Source of the DNA: Petunia secreta
Taxonomy: Eukaryota > Streptophyta > Magnoliopsida > Solanales > Solanaceae
NCBI GenBank assembly: GCA_029990175.1
Contig: JARKIP010000035.1
Location: forward strand, 35,974,001-36,038,000
Length of the DNA stretch: 64,000 nt
Reading direction: 5' to 3'
The notes under the pieces: model-generated
What the model was told of the DNA's origin: nothing
The model's input: the letters and a program-made list of their open reading frames with translations, nothing else
Databases searched by the model: none
Made by a program: the position numbers and the translations under genes
In this document: positions 22,508 through 30,540 of the stretch, one piece after another
How positions within the stretch are numbered: position 1 is the stretch's first letter
Layout: each line of letters starts with the position of its first letter

Positions 22508-23259
22508 TGATGCAACCCAAATTGCATCGAGACCATTCACTCGAAGTCAAGCCAAGGACATACAAGACGCTCACCTACACTTGGTTTGGAGAGGCGTGGA
22601 TGAGACGAGCTCGGGGAAGGACTTAAAGGCAATGCATTGGAGCTCATTCCATGTGGAAACAGGGCAGGAAACAGTGCAAGAAGCAGGGGAGCAAAACAGG
22701 GCAAAAACAGGGGAAGTCTGCTGAGCTTACTGCCTAAGACTGGAAACTTGCTCTTCGCGATCGCGTCCATCACTCACGCGATCGCGATGACCATTTCTTT
22801 TGCCTGCGCGATCGCGCCAAGACTCGCGCTATCGCGACCTTCTGCATTTTAGTGTTCCACGCGATCGCGTATAACTCTGCGCGATCGCGAAGAACACTCG
22901 AGTAGCAGCGGACCAGAATGCTAGGAAACATTGTAATGAGGTGCTATAAATGCCCTCTTTCATCATTTATTGTTGGACACACTACTTTGAACACAAAAAC
23001 ACATTGAATGAGCATAGCTCTTGACATTGTAACTCTTTTGGCTTGAAATCAATTGGATGAATCCAAGTTGCTCTTCAATCCATCTTCGATCATTCTATTT
23101 GCTTGAGCCTCGTGTCTCTTGAGGATAGTTGCTTAGCGTAGGTGATTCTTTCCAATCGCTCGGGGTGTAACGGAACAAGTTCTTCGTTGCTACTCGACTT
23201 TAGTGTGAGTCTCGTCTCGTTTCTTATCTTTTATCGCTTTCGTATTTTCGATTGCATCA
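22508..23259 (+). repeat. 5' LTR of E9, GCGATCGC-type
   Basis: The 752-bp LTR carries six GCGATCGC-like palindromes at 22757-22893 (one varied to GCTATCGC), about 50 bp upstream of the TATA box. Confidence 0.96.
22945..22950 (+). promoter_or_regulatory. TATA box of the E9 5' LTR
   Basis: CTATAAATG follows the GCGATCGC array by about 50 bp. The same array-then-TATA order is found in every LTR of the window except E4. Confidence 0.6.
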
Positions 23260-24550
23260 GTTGGTATCAGAGCAAGGCTAGGGTTGCGTTCTTACGAGCC
23301 CTCGTCCTACTCTTCGTGCTTGTCATCTTTGTTCCGCATTTATTTTCGTATTCTTGTTCTTGTTATATTGAAAAGAAGAAAAAAATTCAAAAACTCAAAA
23401 ACCCAAAAATTTGGAGGAAATCGCTTGTGTTACGATTTTGTTGGTTTTGATTATCGGGGATTGTTTGTTTACGTGAACCCGACAATTGGGTACCAACAAA
23501 ACGCGTTTTGGAGTTGAAAATCAAAAGTTCAAAAATTGAACCCTAGGTTGGGTATTTTGCAAAATTTGCCAAAACTTGCTTGATGTTATGATATTGTGAA
23601 TGTTTGGTATCGGGGATTGTTCACCATAGTTTTCCCGTTGTTTTGATACCAACATAACATCATTTGGAGTATTGTAGTGAAAATCGAAAATTTGGTTCTT
23701 GAAGGTTTGGAAATATTGAAGAACTTGTCAAAAAATCTTTGAAAACAAGTTGTTTGATGGTTGTTTTTGTGTATGAACTATTGGGGAATGTTTGTTCCAG
23801 CTGAAAAACATCTTGGGAAAGCTTGAAAACTGAAATACATTGCATTTGGGTTGTTGTTGTGCCAAAACTGCTGTTTTCTGTCGAAATTCTGGTTCAGCTG
23901 AACAAACCTGCGCGATCGCGCAAGGTCTCGCGCTATCGCGCCAATTCTGAATTTTGTTCATCGCGGTCGCGCTCATCTGCACGCGATCGCGAAGGGAACC
24001 AATTTCCAGAATTTCCTGAAGTTGGACAGAACGTTCGCAAAGGTGTCGTAACAGTTCCCAACCACCAAAACTCCCATAGCATCATCAAATATGGTGAGTT
24101 TCTAGATCACAAACCAAAATTCGTCCAATTCCGAATCCGTTTAGTGGCGAATCGATCTTTGAACATTTGATCGCGCCACTTCCGGTTGGTACCTTGAGGG
24201 TAACACTTCTACCCAATTAGTACTAATCCCTTGTGCGAATAGGATACTCGTGCCTAGAAGGAGAGTAGAATTCAAAGAAGATTCGTAATTAATTGTTTGG
24301 TTCAAGTGCGCACCAAATAGCTTAGCGTTAATCGAGTCCCATTGAATCCACTCTTCCCGAAGAGCATTTGGTTCTTGTATTTTGGTTTGATCTTTGAGGA
24401 GGTTGCGCAACTACGAGGAGGCCATTGATTTCAAGTTTGTGTGAAACCAACCCCCAAGCTTGAGTGAACCCGAGCGACAAGCAAAGGTGAGGGAGTGAGT
24501 GAGGACTTTTACTCTAATCTTCCTTTCTTGTTTTTGATTGTTGTAGGTAC
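23260..24550 (+). other. E9 leader with PBS, second GCGATCGC array, mini-intron signals
   Basis: PBS 23262-23273; A-rich tract near 23370; four GCGATCGC-type palindromes at 23911-23993. A possible 60-nt intron lies at 24487-24546 (AAAG-GTGAGG to TTGTAG-GTACATGG). No coding sequence is supported in the leader. Confidence 0.8.
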
Positions 24551-27500
24551 ATGGCGGAGGAGAAAGCAAAGAGTACCATTGAGGTTCCAACCGACGTCTT
24601 GGCTAGCTTGTTAGCCGAGGTGAAGGCCCTAAACCTTAAAATGGAGGTTCTTGAAAAGGAGAGGACCCCGAGTGTCCAAAAGGACCCCAATGAAGGCACT
24701 AGTGATGATTCCATCATGAAGCCGGATCAATATGCGGAGCTAGTTCGTCGACAACGGTTGAGGGATGAGGCTCTTGCTAGAGAAAGAATGTTGGGCAATC
24801 CCCAACCCTTGGGCAATCCCCAAGGAGATGTTCCATTCCTAAGGCCACGGAGAAACATTGCACCTCTTGAGCAAGTTGATGAAGCTCACGAAGGGGAGGG
24901 CCTCGGACTTGATGATGATTACTTTGATGTCCCCTATCCAAATAGGAGGGCGATGAATGGAGGCCGAGGTATAGATAGAGGTCGTGGTCGAGGTCGAGGA
25001 CCACCAAGAGCTTATATGGGAAGAAACTTGGGAAGGGAATATGAAGATGTTGATGACAACTATGGGGTTCAACCGGAACAACACCGTGGGGGTCGAGACA
25101 CTAATCTCAATAGTGTCAAGATCACTATCCCGCCTTTCAAGGGGACTAGTGACCCGGAAGCATTTCTTGAATGGAAGATCCAATTGGAGCGGGTCTTTGA
25201 CACAAATGATATGACCGAGGAGAAGAAGGCCACTTATGCCATTTCATCATTTGAGTCCTATGCCTCTACTTGGTGGGAATCCATGAAGCGATCAAGGAGA
25301 CGACTTGGGTTGCGGATGAACATTACTTGGGAAGAGTTGAAAGAAATAATGAACAACAAATATGTGACTCCCAAGTATCGACAAGAGCAACTCAAAAGGC
25401 TCTATGAATTAAAACAAGGTTATAAGTCCGTTGATGAATATTTCAACGACTTTGAGAAAATTCGGATGGCTCTAGATATGGAAACGGAAGATGAGGAACA
25501 AGCTATCATCCGTTTCAAAAGTGGCTTGAGTAAGGAGATTGCATCCCAATTGAGACTTCACATCTTTCACTCCTTACAAGATGTTTGTGATGCCGCGGTT
25601 GAAGCCGAGAAATGGCTCAAAGAAGAAAAGGCTCCTCGCTATAGGAGTACTACCACCACCACTCCTTCAACTCGCACCAAAGAATGGAAGAGCCCATATG
25701 CTAGTGGGGCAAGTGGGAGTCGAGATGTAAAGAAGCCTTTTGAGAAGGCTACCCCGAAGAGCGACCACAAAGAAGTTGGAGGTATTTCTAAAACTACTTT
25801 AAATACTCCTTCTTCTTCTTCCTTCCAATGTCATAAATGCAAGGGTTATGGCCACTTTGCCAAAGAGTGCCCTACCCGGAAAACAATGATTGTAATGGAT
25901 GATGGGTTGGTCTATGAGGGGGAAAGTGAGCCCGAGGAAGATGATGAGGAGGAGAGTGAGGAAGTTGAGGGTGAAGGTGAGGAGAGAGCTACGGAGGGGG
26001 ATGATCCTAATATGTTCCTTGTGGTACGCCGCATTTTGGGAACTATGTTGAGTGAGGGGAGGGAAGATGAGCAAAGGGAGAACTTGTTCCATGCCCGTTG
26101 TAGAGTGAGGGGGCAAGTTTGTTCCATGATTATTGACTCGGGTAGTTGTGCAAATGTGGTGAGCCAATCTTTGGTCTCCCAATTGAAGTTGACTACCATC
26201 AAACACCCGAACCCCTACCGTTTGCAATGGCTAAGTGAGTGTGGGGAATTGAGGGTAGTGAAGCAAGTCTTGGTTAGGTTCAAGATTGGGAACTATCAAG
26301 ATGAACACATGTTTGACGTGGTGCCAATGCAAGCTTGCCATCTTTTGTTTGGAAGACCTTGGCAATACGACAAACAAGTGGTTCATGATGGCCGGGCCAA
26401 CACTTACACGGTGAAACATGAGGGAAAAAGGTTTGTGCTTACACCTTTGACCCCGAAGCAAGTAAGTGAAGACTATCGGCGCATGAAAGAGTTGCGGGAA
26501 GCGGCTAAGGCCAAGTCCCCGGTTGTGGCCAAACCTTTGGCCGAGACTCCACCATCTTCCACCGGTCGCATGTGTGCCATGATGCAACCGGGTGAGGTTT
26601 TGAAAGGTAATGATGGCACCAAGATGCTCATATGCCTAGTGCACAAAGGTATGGTTTTAAATTCCGAAAGTGATTATTTATCTAACCCTAACCCTTTGCC
26701 TAGTGCCATTGAAAATGTTTTGAAGGTTTATGAGGACATGTTCCCGGATGAGATGCCGGATGGATTGCCTCCCTTGAGGGGCATTGAACATCAAATTGAC
26801 TTTGTCCCGGGATCTCAAATTCCCAACAAACCGGCATATAGGAGCAATCCCGAGGACACAAGGGAGCTACAAAAGCAAATTGATGAGTTGCTCACCAAGG
26901 GCTTGGTGAGGGAGAGCTTGAGCCCTTGTGCCGTGCCCGTGATCCTTGTTCCGAAGAAGGATGGCACTTGGAGGATGTGTGTGGATTGTCGAGCGGTCAA
27001 CAAGATCACGGTAAAGTATCGACATCCCATACCTCGTTTGGATGATATGTTGGATGAGCTTAGTGGTTCTAGTGTCTTTTCTAAAATAGACCTTAGGTCC
27101 GGCTACCATCAAATCCGGATGAAACCCGGGGATGAGTGGAAAACCGCATTCAAGACCAAGTTTGGTCTATATGAATGGTTGGTGATGCCCTTCGGCCTCT
27201 CCAACGCACCTAGCACTTTCATGAGATTAATGAACCACGTGCTTAAGCCATTCATCAACAAATTCGTGGTCGTCTACTTTGATGACATATTGATTTATAG
27301 CAAGTCAATAGGCGACCATGTGGGCCACTTGAGTCAAGTGCTTGAAGTGCTACGAGCCGAAAAGCTCTATGCCAACTTTAAGAAGTGCGCCTTTTGTGTT
27401 GAAAAGGTTGTCTTTTTGGGCTTTGTTGTTAGTGTCAATGGTGTAGAAGTTGATGAATCCAAAGTTGAAGCCATTAGAGATTGGCCTACTCCCACCACCG

Positions 27501-29578
27501 TTTCTCATGTGCGGAGTTTTCATGGCCTTGCTAGTTTCTATCGGCGCTTTGTTAGAGACTTTAGCACCATTGCCGCACCACTCACCGAGTTGGTGAAAAA
27601 GGACAAGCCTTTTGTTTGGGGAGAGCCGCAAGAGAAGGCTTTCCAAGAATTGAAAGGTAGGCTAAGTACCACCCCTTTGTTACAATTGCCCGACTTCGGG
27701 AAGGCTTTTGAGGTAGAGTGTGATGCCTCGGGGGTGGGTATTGGGGGTGTTCTCATGCAAGAAGGGAAACCCGTTGCCTACTTTAGCGAGAAGTTGAAGG
27801 GCGCAACCTTGAATTACTCCACGTATGACAAGGAGTTGTATGCCCTCGTGAGAGCTCTAGCCCATTGGCAACACTATCTATGGCCTCGGGAATTTGTGAT
27901 CAAGAGTGACCATGAGTCACTCAAGCATCTAAGAGGTCAAGAAAAGTTGAACAAGAGACATGCCAAGTGGGTGGAATTTGTTGAGTCCTTTCCTTATGTA
28001 ATTCATTACAAGAAGGGTAAGGACAATGTTGTGGCCGATGCGCTTTCAAGAAAATTCGCTCTTGCCACCACTCTCGCTTCTAGACTTGTGGGTTTTGAGA
28101 GTATCAAGTCATTGTACGCTCATGACCCAAAGCTCAAGAGCATTCATGATGCTCTAGTGAGTGGGGAAAGGGTGGAAAAATACCAATGGGTAGATGGCTA
28201 CATTTTCAAGCATGGGCGAGTGTGTGTCCCCGAGTCCTCTTGGAGAGATGTGCTAGTGCAAGAAGCACATTGCGGGGGCTTGATGGGTCACTTTGGGGTG
28301 GACAAGACTATGGCCATACTTAAAGAGCAATTCCATTGGCCAAAAATGAGGCCTCTTGTGGAACGATTTTGCAATGCTTGCTTGGATTGCAAGAGGGCCA
28401 AGTCTAGATCCAACAACCAAGGACTATACACTCCTTTGCCCATCCCTACTAGTCCGTGGGTTGATCTTTCTATGGATTTTGTTATGGCTTTACCCCGGAC
28501 TAGAGGAGGACACGATAGCATTTTTGTTGTCGTTGACCGATTCTCCAAAATGGCTCACTTCATTCCGTGCAAAAAGACTAATGATGCCCATCATGTAGCT
28601 TCCTTGTTTATTGATAATGTCTTGAAATTGCATGGGGTGCCTCGCACCATTGTTAGTGATAGGGACTCCAAGTTCCTTAGCCATTTTTGGAAGTGTTTGT
28701 GGGGTGCTCTTGGCACCAAATTGCTCTTCTCCACGTCCCACCACCCTCAAACCGATGGGCAAACCGAGGTGGTGAACCGGACTTTGGGAGCTCTACTACG
28801 AGCTATGACCAAAGGAAAGGCCGGGACTTGGATTGATAAGCTACCACTCATGGAGTTTGCATATAACCGCACTTTACATCGCATGATTGGCATGACTCCA
28901 TTTGAGTGTGTTTATGGTTTTAACCCATTGATTCCTCTTGATCTTACCCCTTTGCCAAGGGATGTGGTTGTTGATTTTGAAGGTAAAGCTCGGGCCAAGG
29001 CGTTACTTGAACTTCACGCCAAAGCGCGGAAGGCTTTGGAAGAGGCTTATGAGAAGATAGCAACCAAGAGAAACAAAGGGAGAAAGAAGGTGGAGTTCAA
29101 GAAGGGAGATTGGGTATGGGTGCATTTCCGAAAGGAAAGATTTCCCATCCAAAGGAAAGGAAAGTTGGCACCAAGGGGCGATGGACCATTCCAAGTGTTG
29201 TCCAAGATCAACAACAATGCATACGTGATAGATTTGCCCGGTGAGTATAATGTATCGACTACTTTCAATGTTAGTGACTTGACTTCTTTTGATGTAGGTG
29301 ACGACACCTTGGAGGAGGACGCCTCAATTTCGAGGACGAAATCTTCTCAAGAAGGGGAGGATGATGCAACCCAAATTGCATCGAGACCATTCACTCGAAG
29401 TCAAGCCAAGGACATACAAGACGCTCACCTACACTTGGTTTGGAGAGGCGTGGATGAGACGAGCTCGGGGAAGGACTTAAAGGCAATGCATTGGAGCTCA
29501 TTCCATGTGGAAACAGGGCAGGAAACAGTGCAAGAAGCAGGGGAGCAAAACAGGGCAAAAACAGGGGAAGTCTGCTGA
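24551..29578 (+). CDS. E9 gag-pol polyprotein, 1675 aa, intact
   Basis: The ATG at 24551 directly follows TGTAG-GTAC. Gag 1-420 has an RGRGRGRG stretch (143-150) and a capsid region with STWWES. The CCHC knuckle is at 427-440. An acidic linker follows to about 490. Retropepsin catalytic Asp529-Ser-Gly. RT spans about 730-960 with YFDD at 909-912. RNase H has Asp1058, Glu1095, Asp1120 and Asp1163 in ADALSR. The integrase zinc region uses H1240, H1247, C1277 and C1280; its core is D1309, D1370 and E1406, giving D-D35-E spacing. The C-terminus has the GKLAPRGDGPFQVL module but no clear chromodomain, then ISRTKSSQEGEDD, and its last 73 or so residues are encoded in the 3' LTR. It has every domain needed for autonomous retrotransposition. 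E12 has the same length and layout. Confidence 0.97.
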   Translation: MAEEKAKSTIEVPTDVLASLLAEVKALNLKMEVLEKERTPSVQKDPNEGTSDDSIMKPDQYAELVRRQRLRDEALARERMLGNPQPLGNPQGDVPFLRPRRNIAPLEQVDEAHEGEGLGLDDDYFDVPYPNRRAMNGGRGIDRGRGRGRGPPRAYMGRNLGREYEDVDDNYGVQPEQHRGGRDTNLNSVKITIPPFKGTSDPEAFLEWKIQLERVFDTNDMTEEKKATYAISSFESYASTWWESMKRSRRRLGLRMNITWEELKEIMNNKYVTPKYRQEQLKRLYELKQGYKSVDEYFNDFEKIRMALDMETEDEEQAIIRFKSGLSKEIASQLRLHIFHSLQDVCDAAVEAEKWLKEEKAPRYRSTTTTTPSTRTKEWKSPYASGASGSRDVKKPFEKATPKSDHKEVGGISKTTLNTPSSSSFQCHKCKGYGHFAKECPTRKTMIVMDDGLVYEGESEPEEDDEEESEEVEGEGEERATEGDDPNMFLVVRRILGTMLSEGREDEQRENLFHARCRVRGQVCSMIIDSGSCANVVSQSLVSQLKLTTIKHPNPYRLQWLSECGELRVVKQVLVRFKIGNYQDEHMFDVVPMQACHLLFGRPWQYDKQVVHDGRANTYTVKHEGKRFVLTPLTPKQVSEDYRRMKELREAAKAKSPVVAKPLAETPPSSTGRMCAMMQPGEVLKGNDGTKMLICLVHKGMVLNSESDYLSNPNPLPSAIENVLKVYEDMFPDEMPDGLPPLRGIEHQIDFVPGSQIPNKPAYRSNPEDTRELQKQIDELLTKGLVRESLSPCAVPVILVPKKDGTWRMCVDCRAVNKITVKYRHPIPRLDDMLDELSGSSVFSKIDLRSGYHQIRMKPGDEWKTAFKTKFGLYEWLVMPFGLSNAPSTFMRLMNHVLKPFINKFVVVYFDDILIYSKSIGDHVGHLSQVLEVLRAEKLYANFKKCAFCVEKVVFLGFVVSVNGVEVDESKVEAIRDWPTPTTVSHVRSFHGLASFYRRFVRDFSTIAAPLTELVKKDKPFVWGEPQEKAFQELKGRLSTTPLLQLPDFGKAFEVECDASGVGIGGVLMQEGKPVAYFSEKLKGATLNYSTYDKELYALVRALAHWQHYLWPREFVIKSDHESLKHLRGQEKLNKRHAKWVEFVESFPYVIHYKKGKDNVVADALSRKFALATTLASRLVGFESIKSLYAHDPKLKSIHDALVSGERVEKYQWVDGYIFKHGRVCVPESSWRDVLVQEAHCGGLMGHFGVDKTMAILKEQFHWPKMRPLVERFCNACLDCKRAKSRSNNQGLYTPLPIPTSPWVDLSMDFVMALPRTRGGHDSIFVVVDRFSKMAHFIPCKKTNDAHHVASLFIDNVLKLHGVPRTIVSDRDSKFLSHFWKCLWGALGTKLLFSTSHHPQTDGQTEVVNRTLGALLRAMTKGKAGTWIDKLPLMEFAYNRTLHRMIGMTPFECVYGFNPLIPLDLTPLPRDVVVDFEGKARAKALLELHAKARKALEEAYEKIATKRNKGRKKVEFKKGDWVWVHFRKERFPIQRKGKLAPRGDGPFQVLSKINNNAYVIDLPGEYNVSTTFNVSDLTSFDVGDDTLEEDASISRTKSSQEGEDDATQIASRPFTRSQAKDIQDAHLHLVWRGVDETSSGKDLKAMHWSSFHVETGQETVQEAGEQNRAKTGEVC

Positions 29579-30113
29579 GCTTACTGCCTAAGACTGGAAA
29601 CTTGCTCTTCGCGATCGCGTCCATCACTCACGCGATCGCGATGACCATTTCTTTTGCCTGCGCGATCGCGCCAAGACTCGCGCTATCGCGACCTTCTGCA
29701 TTTTAGTGTTCCACGCGATCGCGTATAACTCTGCGCGATCGCGAAGAACACTCGAGTAGCAGCGGACCAGAATGCTAGGAAACATTGTAATGAGGTGCTA
29801 TAAATGCCCTCTTTCATCATTTATTGTTGGACACACTACTTTGAACACAAAAACACATTGAATGAGCATAGCTCTTGACATTGTAACTCTTTTGGCTTGA
29901 AATCAATTGGATGAATCCAAGTTGCTCTTCAATCCATCTTCGATCATTCTATTTGCTTGAGCCTCGTGTCTCTTGAGGATAGTTGCTTAGCGTAGGTGAT
30001 TCTTTCCAATCGCTCGGGGTGTAACGGAACAAGTTCTTCGTTGCTACTCGACTTTAGTGTGAGTCTCGTCTCGTTTCTTATCTTTTATCGCTTTCGTATT
30101 TTCGATTGCATCA
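29362..30113 (+). repeat. 3' LTR of E9
   Basis: 752 bp, apparently identical to the 5' LTR. It encodes the end of the polyprotein up to 29578, followed by the GCGATCGC array at 29611-29747. Confidence 0.96.
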
Positions 30114-30118
30114 TCTCC

Positions 30119-30444
30119 ATCATCTTCACGACCTTCAGCATCCTCAGCTTCGCCTTCGCGCTCAAAGACACGCTGTCGCGCAGGCCAATGCAATACTCTT
30201 CGCGATCGCGTGAGAAGCTGTCGCGATCGCGAAGAGCAAAAGTTCTTCCTTAGGCAGTGAGCTCCCAGTGTGCTCCCCTGTTTTGCCCTGTTTTGGGCTG
30301 CCTGTTTTCCTGCCCTGTTTCCTCCGTCCTCGGCGCTCCAATGCATGATCTTCCAAGACGTTCCCGGAGGCCTTGACTCGTATCCGTTGTGCACTCGAGC
30401 TTGGCTTTTGATGGTTGTCGTTTAGGCCATTTTATATTGCATCA
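30119..30444 (-). repeat. E8 3' LTR, part next to the coding region
   Basis: The remaining 326 bp of the LTR split by E9. It contains GCGATCGCG motifs at 30196-30233 and ends ATTGCATCA beside the reversed polypurine tract. Confidence 0.93.
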
Positions 30445-30493
30445 TCCTCCCCTTCTTGAAAGGATTTCGTCCTCGAAATCGAACCATCAAAAC

Positions 30494-30540
30494 CTACAAT
30501 CAAAGCAAGCACAACCAAAACGTCCTACTTCACAAGTAGG
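30494..30540 (-). other. Conserved hairpin plus acceptor-like motif, E8
   Basis: On the minus strand CTAAC is followed by CCTACTT-GTG-AAGTAGG (30540-30524), a T/G-rich tract and TGTAG-GT with AG ending at 30494, 30 nt after the hairpin. The stop codon of the E8 ORF (TGA, 30532-30530) lies in the hairpin loop. The ISRTKS tail therefore follows the acceptor in a frame that unspliced RNA does not reach. Confidence 0.72.

Larger units (their letters stand above)
22508..30113 (+). mobile_element. E9, complete autonomous Ty3/gypsy element
   Basis: The LTRs 22508-23259 and 29362-30113 are both 752 bp and I see no difference between them. Ends TGATGCAA / TTGCATCA. TSD TCTCC lies at 22503-22507 and 30114-30118. 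The PBS is at 23262-23273 and the polypurine tract at 29349-29361. The polyprotein is intact. It is inserted in the palindrome array of the E8 LTR and is probably the youngest insertion in its nest. Confidence 0.97.

Noticed and set aside
22757..22893. GCGATCGC repeats as the cyanobacterial HIP1 palindrome, hence bacterial DNA
   Set aside because: The motif is confined to LTRs and leaders of plant-type retrotransposons with a tRNA-Met PBS; nothing else is bacterial.
23262..23273. tRNA gene at the PBS
   Set aside because: Only 12 bases match the tRNA 3' end complement; no cloverleaf is present.
24839..25183. Numerous 60-140 residue ORFs antisense to gag-pol
   Set aside because: They mirror the codon composition of the real polyproteins, recur at the same place in each copy, and lack any domain.
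29200..29578. C-terminal chromodomain in E9/E12
   Set aside because: The region after integrase has the GPFQVL module and an LTR-encoded tail but no recognisable chromodomain aromatic pattern.
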